Positions 1-8,152 of a DNA stretch of 64,000 nucleotides are shown one piece after another (positions within the stretch are counted from its first letter, which is position 1; each line of letters begins with the position of its first letter). The translations under genes were made by a program, and so were the position numbers. Below the pieces are notes generated by a model. It had not been told where the DNA came from. It was given only the letters and a program-made list of their open reading frames with translations, and searched no databases. Source of the DNA: Candidatus Tepidifontimicrobium thermophilum (GTDB lineage Bacteria; Sysuimicrobiota; Sysuimicrobiia; Sysuimicrobiales; Sysuimicrobiaceae); the NCBI GenBank assembly GCA_031296405.1, contig JAVKKH010000013.1:1-64000 (forward strand). The letters run 5' to 3'.

Positions 1-603
1 GGAGCACCTCTGACCAGCTCTCCACGGACTCCCGGTAGCCCGGTACGACCGCCACCACCTCCTTGCGGCCGTCCACCAAGCCCGCTATGGCCACCAGCAA
101 GGCCGCCCGCTCCCTCTGGTAGCCCCGCCTTCACGTACACCCCGTCCACCCACAGGTACACCACCTGCAGCCCCTCCAGCCGCCGCGTCCGCCAGGCCTC
201 CCACTCCCCCTGCCACCGCTCCTTCAGGCGCGCCACGGTGCGGGCGGAAAGCGGCGCCTCCTCGCCCAAAAGCCCCCGCAGGGCCAGGTCGAAGTCCCCC
301 TCCGCTCAATTCGTGCAGGTACAGCTCCGGCAGCAGCTCCGAGACTGCCTTGGTGCGCCGGGCGAACAGGGGGAGGATCCGGCTGCGACTCTACTCCTCC
401 AGGCCCCGTACCCGCGGCCGCCGCAGGGTCACACTCCCCACAGGGGTCAGCAACTTCCGGGGCCTCCCGTAGCCGCGCCATTACCCGGCCGGCCCGTCCA
501 CGGTCGCCCGCCGCTGGTACTTCACCCGGCCCAGCAGCTCACTCACCTCGGCCTCCAGAGCCGCCTGGAGCAGCTTCTGGATCGCCTCCCGGAGCTCATG
601 GGT
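1..603 (-). pseudogene. decayed IS256/Mutator-family transposase (5' part)
   Basis: Read on the minus strand, the region gives fragments typical of the N-terminal half of IS256-type transposases. In order these are ELREAIQKLLQAALEAEVSE, GYGRPRKLLTPVGSVTLRRP, DFDLALRGLLGEEAPLSART, VVYLWVDGVYVKAG and DGRKEVVAVVPGYRES, the last being the usual catalytic-domain stretch. The frame is broken by in-frame stops at 481-483 (TAA) and 391-393 (TAG), and by two frameshifts, near 297-303 in a G run and near 123-126. The element is therefore dead. The remaining C-terminal half lies beyond the left edge. It abuts a truncated DUF4143 gene on the other strand, which suggests that insertion removed the 5' end of that gene. 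Confidence 0.85.
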
Positions 604-750
604 GCAGCCCCTCCCAGGTGGGGCTTGACGTCAAGCTCCTTGACGTGGTCCGCTGGTGCATGGCGGTGGCTCTCCTCCTTTCCGGGCCTTCCAGCCCAGG
701 TTTTTCCTCTAGGAGGAGGGTACACCGCCCTCGCTTTTCCACACTTTTCG

Positions 751-1439
751 AGGGTACCTCCTACCAGGACTGGATGGACGCCTACTGGGCGAAGGATCTG
801 CAGGAGCTCTTCCGGCTGGAGCGCCGGGATTCCTTTCTGCAGTTCGTGGAGCCGCTGCTCGCCTGCAGCGGCAGCCTGTTCGAGGCCAGTCGCTACGCGC
901 GGGAGTGCGGCGTGAGCCACACCACGATCCGGAACTATCTGGCCGTTCTAGAGGCCACCTACGTGGCCCACCGGGTCCGGCCCTTTTCCCGGCGGGCGGC
1001 CACCGAGATCGTGGCCGCCCCGAAGGTCTATGGCTTCGACACAGGCTTCGTCCTCCACTTCCGCGGCTGGTCGGAGCTGCGCGAGGAAGACCTGGGTTGG
1101 CTGTGGGAACACTATGTGCTCAACGAGCTGCACGCCCGCCTCCAGACCCGACGGCTACACTACTGGCGGGACAAGCGGGGCCACGAGGTGGACTTTGTCC
1201 TGGCCCTCGGCCGGTCGGCTCCGGTAGCGGTGGAGTGCAAGTGGAAGGCGACGGCCTTCGAGCCGAGGAACCTCCTGGCCTTTCGCCGTCGCTACCCCGC
1301 CGGCCGCAACTTCGTGGTGGCGAGCGACGTGGACCGTCCCTGGGTCCAGCGGTTCGGAGACGTCACGGTGGAGTTCGTGGGCCTGGCGGATCTCCTGCGT
1401 GTGCTCGCCCGGCTGCCGGTGCAAGCAGACATTCCGTGA
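751..1439 (+). pseudogene. 5'-truncated DUF4143 (AAA_14-type ATPase) gene
   Basis: About 229 codons match the C-terminal DUF4143 half of the AAA_14/DUF4143 ATPases. Seen are YQDWMDAYWAKDLQELFRLE, a winged-helix-like stretch CGVSHTTIRNYLAVLEATYV, KVYGFDTGFV and the nuclease-like core HEVDFVLALG followed by VECKWK. Intact family members are about 380-450 residues with a Walker-A ATPase domain in front; none is present here. The frame stays open upstream to 618, but that part is antisense to the decayed transposase and has no family similarity, so I place the homologous start near 751. Direct repeats GAGGGTAC at 716-723 and 750-757 lie at the junction. The fragment is probably non-functional. 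Confidence 0.75.
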
Positions 1440-1530
1440 CGGACTGGTCCGGTCGCGGCGAAGGGAGCTCAGACGGGCCTGTAGAAGTCTCCGCAGGGAT
1501 GGCGGCGCCATCCACGAACGCGTCCCAGAG

Positions 1531-2322
1531 GTGAGGGCCTTGCACAATCTCGTCAAGCACCGACTGCAGGAGGGGGGCGTGGCGGTAGGTTACTGGCTGA
1601 CCCTGCCAAGCCCCTCTGTGGCGGAGATCCTGGGAGCGCTGCCGCTGGACTGGCTGCTGGTCGACCTGGAGCACAGCCCCATCGGCTGGGAGACCCTCGA
1701 GGACATGCTGCGGGCCCTGCGGGGAACCTCCGTGGTGCCGCTGGTGCGGGTCCCCTCGGGGGAAGCGCCTGTCCTGAAGCGTGCCCTGGACAGGGGCCCG
1801 TGGGGCGTGGTGGTGCCCCTGGTCGGCAGCGCGGAGGAGGCCCGACGGGTGGTGGCCGCCTGCCGGTACCCGCCGGACGGCATTCGGGGCGTTGCGGGGA
1901 CCCGCGCGAGCGGCTACGGTGCGACGTTGCCGGAGTACTTCTCCACGTGGAACCGCGAGGTGCTCATCGCCTGCCAGGTGGAGACGCTTCAGGCGGTGGA
2001 GTCCGTGCACGAGATCGCAGGGGTGGAAGGGGTGGACGTCCTGTTCGTGGGACCCAACGACCTGTCGGCGAACCTGCAGCGGTGGCGGGACCTGGAATCA
2101 GAGGAGTTCCGCCGCGCGGTGGACCGGGTCCTCGACGCGGCCCGCCGGCACGGGAAGGCCGCGGGGGTGATGTGCACGGGGCCCGAGGACGCCCTGGCGC
2201 GGGTGGACCAGGGCTTCCGCTTCATCGCCCTGGGGTCCGACGCCCGGCTGTTGAGCGGGGCGGCAGCCCGGGCCACCGAGGCGTTCCGGGCGGGCCTGCG
2301 GGAACGCGGCCTCGATGTCTGA
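1531..2322 (+). CDS. HpcH/HpaI family aldolase (2-keto-3-deoxy acid class II aldolase)
   Basis: A 263-residue class II pyruvate-dependent aldolase of the HpcH/HpaI, GarL and RhmA type. It would split a 2-oxo-3-deoxy sugar acid, or 4-hydroxy-2-oxo acid, into pyruvate and an aldehyde in the cytosol. Family residues are at the expected places: EH at 47-48 (catalytic His), R73, the metal-binding Glu of QVET at 151, and Asp of GPNDLS at 177. The GTG at 1531 gives the normal family length; a TTG at 1540 is an alternative, and the upstream open frame has no homology. It stands alone on the plus strand but near the sugar-acid operon at 3336-10951, whose kinase also handles 2-keto-3-deoxy acids. The exact substrate cannot be read from sequence. 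Confidence 0.85.
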   Translation: MRALHNLVKHRLQEGGVAVGYWLTLPSPSVAEILGALPLDWLLVDLEHSPIGWETLEDMLRALRGTSVVPLVRVPSGEAPVLKRALDRGPWGVVVPLVGSAEEARRVVAACRYPPDGIRGVAGTRASGYGATLPEYFSTWNREVLIACQVETLQAVESVHEIAGVEGVDVLFVGPNDLSANLQRWRDLESEEFRRAVDRVLDAARRHGKAAGVMCTGPEDALARVDQGFRFIALGSDARLLSGAAARATEAFRAGLRERGLDV

Positions 2323-2352
2323 CCCCGGGGACGCACATCCCGGTGGCGGCTT

Positions 2353-3153
2353 TCAGCGGGCCAGGAGATAGCCCATCCGCCGCTGAACGAGCCGCGCCGC
2401 GGCAAGGGGGCTCAGGCGGTACAGCAGGTCCATGGTGCGGGCGTCCCGGCCCACCAGCACCCGGAACGCGTCCCGTTCTACCGCGTCCAGGACGATCCGC
2501 GCGGCGTCCGCGGGCTCCAGGACAGGGACGTGGGCCCGGCCCACGGCCTTGGGGACCTCGACCCCAGAGTGCGCGGCGATGTCCGTGCGCATGGCGCCAG
2601 GCAGCACCAGGGTGACCCGCACGGGCGTGCCCTGCAGCTCCGCCCACAGGCCCTCCGTCAGCAGCTTCACGGCGGCTTTCGATGCCCCGTACACGGTCTG
2701 GCCCGGAACGGGCAGGAACCCGCCCATGCTGGCCACGTTCACCAGGTGCGCCTCCGGCCGGGCCAAAAGCCGCGGCAGGAAGGCGCGGGTCATGAAGAGG
2801 GTGCCGTAGAAATTCACCCGCATCACCCGCTCGATGGCCTCCTCGTCCAGATCCTTCAGGGGGAGGAAGGGCTGGATGACTCCCGCGTTGTTCACCAGGG
2901 CGTCCACCTGGCCGTGAGCCCTCTCCACCTCGTCCGGCAGGGTCTTTACCCGTCCCTGGTCGGTGATGTCTAAAGCGTGCAGGCTGAGGTGTTCAGCCAG
3001 ATCCCCGGCCTCGGCGCGTGTCTGCTCCAGTCCCTGCGGCCGCTTGTCCACCGCCGACACCCGGGCCCCGCGCCGCAGCAACTCCAGGGTCAGGGCGCGC
3101 CCGAGCCCGCTGCCGGCCCCGGTGACCACGAACACCTTCCCGGCGGTTCTCAT
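2353..3153 (-). CDS. SDR-family oxidoreductase
   Basis: A 266-residue classical short-chain dehydrogenase/reductase. The Rossmann nucleotide motif TGAGSGLG is at 11-18, NNAG at 88-91, and the catalytic Ser142-Tyr155-Lys159 set lies in NVASMGG and TVYGASK. The residue after beta-2 is Asp (AVDKRP), which usually favours NAD(H). The C-terminal 60 residues are extended and basic, as in SDRs annotated as ketoacyl reductase or steroid-type dehydrogenases. It is convergent with the aldolase (30-bp gap) and divergent from the sugar ABC operon. The substrate is unknown. Confidence 0.85.
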   Translation of the reverse strand: MRTAGKVFVVTGAGSGLGRALTLELLRRGARVSAVDKRPQGLEQTRAEAGDLAEHLSLHALDITDQGRVKTLPDEVERAHGQVDALVNNAGVIQPFLPLKDLDEEAIERVMRVNFYGTLFMTRAFLPRLLARPEAHLVNVASMGGFLPVPGQTVYGASKAAVKLLTEGLWAELQGTPVRVTLVLPGAMRTDIAAHSGVEVPKAVGRAHVPVLEPADAARIVLDAVERDAFRVLVGRDARTMDLLYRLSPLAAARLVQRRMGYLLAR

Positions 3154-3288
3154 CCGGCACCTCCGCCGCCACGTTCTCTCCGGCTGGGTTTCGCGCGGGG
3201 CTTAGACGCCCCTGCAGGACACGGCAGTCCCCCCTCGGACCCCGCGGAGCGCAGGAGGACGGAGCGGGCCCGGGGGTGTATAGTGTTC

Positions 3289-3322
3289 TTGCCAAGAGGA
3301 CAATATGTCCGTATAGCGGACA
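3289..3322 (+). promoter_or_regulatory. promoter with overlapping IclR-like operator
   Basis: A -35 TTGCCA (3289-3294), a 17-bp spacer and a -10 TATAGC (3312-3317) precede the binding-protein gene. The -10 lies inside a perfect inverted repeat TGTCCG-TATAG-CGGACA (3306-3322). A second palindrome, GGACA-ATA-TGTCC (3298-3310), shares its right half with it. The spacing resembles IclR-family operators, and an IclR gene lies within this operon (9201-10004). A strong Shine-Dalgarno, AGGAGGT (3322-3328), follows at once. Binding by that IclR protein is inferred. Confidence 0.7.
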
Positions 3323-3335
3323 GGAGGTGAGGGGC

Positions 3336-4637
3336 GTGAGGCGTTCGGGCGGTCGGCTGGCCGCGGTCGCCGTCGTGGCGGCCCTGGTGTGGACGCTCGC
3401 TCCCGCGATCCGCGCGGGCGAGGTGGTGACGTTGCGGTTCTCCAACTGGCACCTGGTGGAGACCGTGTGGGGCCGGTCGTTGCGGGAAGCCATCCGCATC
3501 TTCGAGAGCCGGAACCCCGGCATCCGCATCGTGCCGGAGCCCATCTCCTACGGGGAGAAGGAAGCCCGCTACCAAGCGGAGTGCGCGGCCCGGCGTATGC
3601 CGGACGTGGTCAAGCTGCACAACTTCTCCCTCGCCATGTTCTTCGAACTCGGATGCGCCGCGGACCTGACGCCCTTCGTCCAGAAGGAGGGTGCTGACTT
3701 CCTCAAGAGCTGGTACGAGTTCCCCATCAAGTCCCTCACGTATAAGGGGCGCCTCATGGCCATGCCCGGGGACTACATGTCCATGGTGCTGATCTACAAC
3801 CGGGAGCTGTTCCGGGCCGCGGGCCTGGACCCCAACCGGCCCCCCCGCACGTGGGAGGAATTCCGGGACTACGCCAGGCGCCTGACCCGCGACACCGACG
3901 GCGACGGACGCGTGGACCAGTGGGGGTTCAGCATGCCCGCCTCCAAAAACCCCGGGCTGCCCCTGCGGATCCTGCCCATGGTGTGGAGCTTCGGGGCGGA
4001 CTTCCTGACCCCCGACGGCCGGCGTTCGGCGATGAACACCCCGGAGTTCCGGGAGGCGTTCCGGTTCATCGTGGAGTTGGCAACCGTGGACCGGGTGACG
4101 CCACCCGGGGTCACCACCTTCGGACCGCAGGACGTGCGCATCCAGATGGCCCACCGCCGCATCGCCATGAAGATCGGCTCCGGGTGGACCTACCCCATCG
4201 TGAACGCCATCAACCCGCAGCTCAACGCCGCGGAGGTGCTGGAAGCGGCACCGGTCCCCGCGGGCCGACGGCGTATCACGGCCGCGTGGCTGTCGGGTTG
4301 GATCATGAGCCCGCACACCGCCCACCCGGAGGCCGCGTGGAGGTTCATCAAGTTCCTCACCAGCAAGGAGACCGAGAAGAAGTTCTTCGAGGACAACCGG
4401 GTGATCTCGTCCCGGAAGGACGTGAACCTCCTGCCCCTCGTCAAGATGGACAAGTTCTCCCGGGTGATCGTTCAGGAGCTGCAGCACGCCCGCCTGGAGC
4501 CCCAGCTGAAGGAGTGGCCGGAGATCTTCGACGCGTTCGCCACCGCCCTCCAGGAGGCCATCACGGGCGCGAAACCGTGGGAGCGGGCCCTGCTGGACGC
4601 CCACACCCGGGTGGAGGGGATCCTTGCACGGCGTTAG
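3336..4637 (+). CDS. sugar ABC transporter substrate-binding protein (family 1)
   Basis: A 433-residue family 1 extracellular solute-binding protein, presumably capturing a sugar, sugar acid or oligosaccharide outside the membrane for the two permeases that follow. The N-terminus has an RR start and a hydrophobic core, with probable signal peptidase I cleavage near PAIRA-GE. There is no lipobox cysteine, so it should be free rather than lipid-anchored. Family features include LRFSNWH after the signal, IYNRELFRAAGLDP, PRTWEEFRDYARRL and AWRFIKFLTS. The GTG at 3336 is chosen because AGGAGGT lies eight bases upstream; the open frame further upstream covers the promoter. It is the first gene of an operon and overlaps the next by 14 bp. 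Confidence 0.92.
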   Translation: MRRSGGRLAAVAVVAALVWTLAPAIRAGEVVTLRFSNWHLVETVWGRSLREAIRIFESRNPGIRIVPEPISYGEKEARYQAECAARRMPDVVKLHNFSLAMFFELGCAADLTPFVQKEGADFLKSWYEFPIKSLTYKGRLMAMPGDYMSMVLIYNRELFRAAGLDPNRPPRTWEEFRDYARRLTRDTDGDGRVDQWGFSMPASKNPGLPLRILPMVWSFGADFLTPDGRRSAMNTPEFREAFRFIVELATVDRVTPPGVTTFGPQDVRIQMAHRRIAMKIGSGWTYPIVNAINPQLNAAEVLEAAPVPAGRRRITAAWLSGWIMSPHTAHPEAAWRFIKFLTSKETEKKFFEDNRVISSRKDVNLLPLVKMDKFSRVIVQELQHARLEPQLKEWPEIFDAFATALQEAITGAKPWERALLDAHTRVEGILARR

Positions 4638-5526
4638 CCGTGCCGCCACTGGCTGGATCGGCCCACGGCGGGCCCTGAGGCTCCGGGAGCCCGCCGTGGG
4701 CTACCTGTTCGTGGCCCCCGCGGTGGTGCTGCTGATAGCGGTCCTGGTCTACCCCGCCCTGACCACCCTCCGGCTGAGCGTGACGCTGCCGGGGGGACAG
4801 CTGGGAGTGCAGCACTACGGGCAGCTGCTGTCCGACCCGTTGTTCTGGCAGGTGGTGCGGCAGACGGCGGCGTTCGTGGTGGCCAGCGTATCCGCCCACC
4901 TGCTTCTGGGGCTGGGGGCGGCCCTGGCGGTGGCGGGCACCGTCCCCGCCCGCGGGCTGTTCCGGGTGGTGGCGTTGCTCCCGTGGGTGGTGCCAGACGT
5001 GGTGGCGGGGATCGTGTGGAAGTGGATCCTCAACCCCCTGTACGGTGTGCTGAACGACCTGCTGATGGCTGGCCGCCTCGTCGACCAGCCGCTGGAGTGG
5101 CTCACTCACCCCTCCCTGGCTCCCCTGAGCCTGATCCTGGCCAACGTGTGGCGGGGTTTCCCCTTCGTCATGGTGATCCTGCTGGCGGGGCTCCAGAGCA
5201 TCCCCCAGGACCTGTACGAGGCCGCGAGCTTGGACGGAGCAGGGTCGTGGGCCCGGTTCCGGTTCGTGACCTTGCCAGGGCTACGGAAGGTCCTGGTAGT
5301 GGCCCTGGCCCTGGATACCATCTGGGAGGTCCGGCGCTTCGGCCTCGTGCAGGCCATGACGGGCGGAGGCCCCGGAACCCTCACGGAGGTCCTCAGCACT
5401 CAGGTGTTCAAGCAGTACTTCCAGTTCTACCGGTTCGAATACGCCTCGGCGATGGCCGTGGCCATGACCGTCCTGCTGCTCGCGGTGAGCTTGCCCTACG
5501 TGCGCATGATCATGCAGGAGGAGTGA
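4624..5526 (+). CDS. sugar ABC transporter permease (MalF/UgpA type)
   Basis: A 300-residue inner-membrane permease of the binding-protein-dependent sugar class with about six hydrophobic segments; VGYLFVAPAVVLLIAVLVYP is the first. The EAA loop that docks on the ATPase reads EAASLDGAGSWARFRFVTLP near residue 200. The TTG at 4624 is taken as start because GGAGGGG lies just before it; this makes a short overlap with the binding-protein gene. It pairs with the downstream permease. No ATPase gene is present in the operon, so the energy-coupling subunit must come from elsewhere, as with shared MsmX/UgpC-type ATPases. Confidence 0.9.
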   Translation: MHGVSRAATGWIGPRRALRLREPAVGYLFVAPAVVLLIAVLVYPALTTLRLSVTLPGGQLGVQHYGQLLSDPLFWQVVRQTAAFVVASVSAHLLLGLGAALAVAGTVPARGLFRVVALLPWVVPDVVAGIVWKWILNPLYGVLNDLLMAGRLVDQPLEWLTHPSLAPLSLILANVWRGFPFVMVILLAGLQSIPQDLYEAASLDGAGSWARFRFVTLPGLRKVLVVALALDTIWEVRRFGLVQAMTGGGPGTLTEVLSTQVFKQYFQFYRFEYASAMAVAMTVLLLAVSLPYVRMIMQEE

Positions 5527-5527
5527 C

Positions 5528-6355
5528 GTGCGGCGCAGGGCGGGAACGGTGCTGGCGACGGCGGCGCTCTTGCTGCTGTCCGTGTACGTCCTGTTCCCGT
5601 TCGGGTGGATGCTCGTTACCGCCCTGAAGACCGAGCAGGAGGCCCTGCGGATCCCGTCCACGTGGTGGCCACACCAGCCCACCCTGGACGCCTTCGTGGT
5701 GATGTGGACCCGGAAGAACTATGCTCTGTACTTCTTCAACAGCACCGTGATCTCCCTCAGCACAGCCGTGCTGTCCAGCGCGGTGGGCGCCCTGGCCGCG
5801 TACGGGTTCTCCCGCTTCCCCCTCCGGGCCGGGACCTTCCTGATGGGCTTCATCCTCACCACCCAGATGCTGCCGGGGGTGTTGCTGGTGGGCCCGTACT
5901 TCCGGATGCTGTCGGCCCTGGGCCTGTACGACACGCGGACCGGGCTCGTGATCGCCTTCCTCACCATCTGCCTGCCCTTCGCCACGTGGATGATGAAGGG
6001 CTTCATCGACTCCGTGCCCCGGGAGCTGGACGAGGCCGCCCGCGTGGACGGGTGCGGGTGGCTGGGGATCTTCCTCCGTGTGGTCCTGCCGCTGTCGTTG
6101 CCGGGACTGGTGGCCACCACCCTGTTCGCCTTCCTGCTGGCGTGGGGGGACCTCCTCTGGGTGTCCACCCTGACCCACAGCGAGTCGATGGTCACCGTCA
6201 CCCTGGCCATCGCCCGCACGGTACAGGAGTTCTACGTGAACTGGCCGGAGCTGATGGCGGGTGCCCTCATCGGCGGGCTGCCCAGCATCGTGCTGTACTT
6301 AGCGCTGCAGCGGTGGTTCGTCCAGGGGCTCACCGCGGGTGCGGTGAAGGGGTGA
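5528..6355 (+). CDS. sugar ABC transporter permease (MalG/UgpE type)
   Basis: A 275-residue second permease of the carbohydrate ABC class with about six membrane segments. It has the MalG-type N-terminus (VYVLFPFGWMLVTALKT) and an EAA loop DEAARVDGCGWLGIFLRVVL near residue 175. The start is GTG, placed directly after the previous stop and preceded by CAGGAGGAG. It forms a heterodimeric channel with the preceding permease. Confidence 0.9.
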   Translation: MRRRAGTVLATAALLLLSVYVLFPFGWMLVTALKTEQEALRIPSTWWPHQPTLDAFVVMWTRKNYALYFFNSTVISLSTAVLSSAVGALAAYGFSRFPLRAGTFLMGFILTTQMLPGVLLVGPYFRMLSALGLYDTRTGLVIAFLTICLPFATWMMKGFIDSVPRELDEAARVDGCGWLGIFLRVVLPLSLPGLVATTLFAFLLAWGDLLWVSTLTHSESMVTVTLAIARTVQEFYVNWPELMAGALIGGLPSIVLYLALQRWFVQGLTAGAVKG

Positions 6356-6360
6356 GAAAG

Positions 6361-7401
6361 GTGCGGGCGCTGGTGAAGACCGGAAGGGGCGAGGGACTGG
6401 TGGAGCTGCGGGAGGTCCCGGAGCCGCGGCCGGGTCCGGGAGAGGTCCTCATCGAGGTCCAAGCTGCCTCGGTGTGCGGCAGCGACGTGCACATCTACCA
6501 CGACCGGCACCCGTACTGGCCCCCCGTGGTCCTGGGGCACGAGTTCGCGGGGGTGGTGGCGGAGGTGGGGCCGGGTGTGGAGGGATACCGGCCCGGCGAC
6601 CGGGTGGTGTCGGAGACCAGCACGGGGGCCTGCGGCCGGTGCTTCCTGTGCCGGACCGGAAACCGCCAGATCTGCCCGGACAAGCGGGCACCCGGGATCG
6701 GCCGGAACGGGGCGTTCGCGCCGTACCTGGTCATGCCCGCAGAGCTCCTCCACCGGATCCCCGAGGGGCTCTCCTTCGAGGAGGCCGCGGCCACCGAGCC
6801 GACGGCGGTGGCGGTACACGCGGTGGCAGAGCGTGCCGCGGTCCGGCCAGGGGAGCGGGTGGTGGTCCTGGGGCCCGGGCCCATCGGGCTGCTGTGCCTG
6901 CAGGTGGCCAGGGCGTGCGGGGCCGCGTGGGTGGCCGTGGTGGGGACGCCCCGAAGCGCGCAACGCCGGCTGCCCGCGGCGAAGGAGCTGGGCGGGATTC
7001 CCATCGAGCTCGGCCGGGAGGATCCCGTGGCCCGGGTGGCGGAGCTCACCGAGGGCCAGGGTGCGGACGTGGTCCTGGAGACCTCGGGTTCCCCGGCCGC
7101 GGTGGCCCTGGCACCACACTTGGTGCGGCGGCTGGGGCGGGTGTGCGAGCTGGGGGTCACGGGCAAAGGTGAAGTGAGCTTCCCGTGGGACGTGGCCCTG
7201 TTCAAGGGCGTAGACGTACAGTTCTCCTTCAGCAGCCGCCACAGCAGCTGGGTGCTGGCCCTGCGGCTGCTAGCGGAAGGCCGCGTGCGCACCGCGCCGC
7301 TGCTGGACGTCCGGCTCCCCTTGAGCCGGTGGCGGGAGGCGTTTGAGGCGGTGGAGTCCGGGCAGGCCATCAAGGCGCTGCTGTACCCCCAGGAGGTGTA
7401 G
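6361..7401 (+). CDS. zinc-dependent MDR dehydrogenase (sorbitol/threonine dehydrogenase-like)
   Basis: A 346-residue medium-chain dehydrogenase. Catalytic zinc ligands are Cys39 (VCGSD) and His60-Glu61 (GHEF). The structural zinc has Cys91, Cys94, Cys97 and Cys105. A nucleotide-binding GPGPIG motif lies near 179. It probably oxidises a polyol or sugar-acid hydroxyl with NAD(P) in the cytosol, an early step for the substrate imported by the upstream transporter. The GTG at 6361 lies six bases after the permease stop; the open frame upstream is only overlap with the permease gene. The exact substrate is unknown. Confidence 0.88.
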   Translation: MRALVKTGRGEGLVELREVPEPRPGPGEVLIEVQAASVCGSDVHIYHDRHPYWPPVVLGHEFAGVVAEVGPGVEGYRPGDRVVSETSTGACGRCFLCRTGNRQICPDKRAPGIGRNGAFAPYLVMPAELLHRIPEGLSFEEAAATEPTAVAVHAVAERAAVRPGERVVVLGPGPIGLLCLQVARACGAAWVAVVGTPRSAQRRLPAAKELGGIPIELGREDPVARVAELTEGQGADVVLETSGSPAAVALAPHLVRRLGRVCELGVTGKGEVSFPWDVALFKGVDVQFSFSSRHSSWVLALRLLAEGRVRTAPLLDVRLPLSRWREAFEAVESGQAIKALLYPQEV

Positions 7402-7405
7402 GGAG

Positions 7406-8152
7406 GTGGAGCTGGAAGGGCGGACCGCGCTGGTGACGGGGGCAGGCCGCGGGATCGGTCGGGCCATCGCCCTGCGGCTGGCAGAGGCGGGCGCTCGGGT
7501 GGCGGTGAACGACGTGGACGCGGAGGCGGCCGAGCGCGTGGGGTCCGAGGTCCGGGCTCTGGGCCGTGAGGCGCTCGCGGTCCCCGCGGACATCACCCGC
7601 TGGGAGGCGGTGGAGGCCATGTGCCGGGCGGTGGCGGAGTCCCTGGGTGGCTTGCACGTGCTGGTGAACAACGCGGGGATCATCCGGCGGGGGACCCTGG
7701 AGACCATGCGGCTGGAAGACTGGCACGAGGTCCTGACCGTCAACCTCACGGGCGCCTTCTACTGCTGCCGCGCCGCGGTGCCCTACATGAAGGAGGCCCG
7801 GTGGGGTCGCATCGTGAACGTGTCCAGCATCGCGGGGAAGATGGGGGACATCGCCTCCGCGCCCGGCTACGGGCCGTCCAAGGCAGGCCTGCTGGCCTTG
7901 ACCCGCACCCTGGCGCGGGAGCTGGCGCCGTTCGGCATCACGGTGAACGCGGTGGCGCCGCACGCCATCGAGACCGAGATGAGCGCCCAGTGGACGCCCG
8001 AGCGGCGGGCACAGATCCTCGCGGGGATTCCCGTGGGGAGGCTGGGCAGGCCTGAAGAGGTGGCGGAGGCGGTGGCGTTCCTGGTCTCCCCCAAGTCGGG
8101 GTTCATCACGGGTGAGACTTTGGACGTGAACGGCGGCGCGTGGATGGACTGA
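7406..8152 (+). CDS. SDR-family oxidoreductase (FabG/gluconate dehydrogenase-like)
   Basis: A 248-residue classical SDR. It has TGAGRGIG near 11-18, NNAG, NVSSIAG with the catalytic Ser, YGPSK with Tyr and Lys, and the C-terminal GETLDVNGGAWMD usual for FabG-like enzymes. In this operon it most likely reduces or oxidises a sugar-acid intermediate rather than a fatty acyl chain; this is inferred from context. The GTG start at 7406 is preceded by AGGAGG at 7391-7396. It shares one base with the next start (TGATG). Confidence 0.88.
   Translation: MELEGRTALVTGAGRGIGRAIALRLAEAGARVAVNDVDAEAAERVGSEVRALGREALAVPADITRWEAVEAMCRAVAESLGGLHVLVNNAGIIRRGTLETMRLEDWHEVLTVNLTGAFYCCRAAVPYMKEARWGRIVNVSSIAGKMGDIASAPGYGPSKAGLLALTRTLARELAPFGITVNAVAPHAIETEMSAQWTPERRAQILAGIPVGRLGRPEEVAEAVAFLVSPKSGFITGETLDVNGGAWMD

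Noticed and set aside
716-757. GAGGGTAC direct repeats as target-site duplication of the IS element
   Set aside because: They flank only 26 bp, not the element, and the other end is outside the window, so they cannot be the duplication of this copy.
1497-1513. perfect hairpin GGATGGC-GGC-GCCATCC before the aldolase gene
   Set aside because: No U tract and only 17 bp before the start; too little to call terminator or regulator.
3150-4649. 499-codon open frame on the minus strand
   Set aside because: It lies antisense to the binding-protein gene, has low-complexity composition from third-position GC and no family motif.
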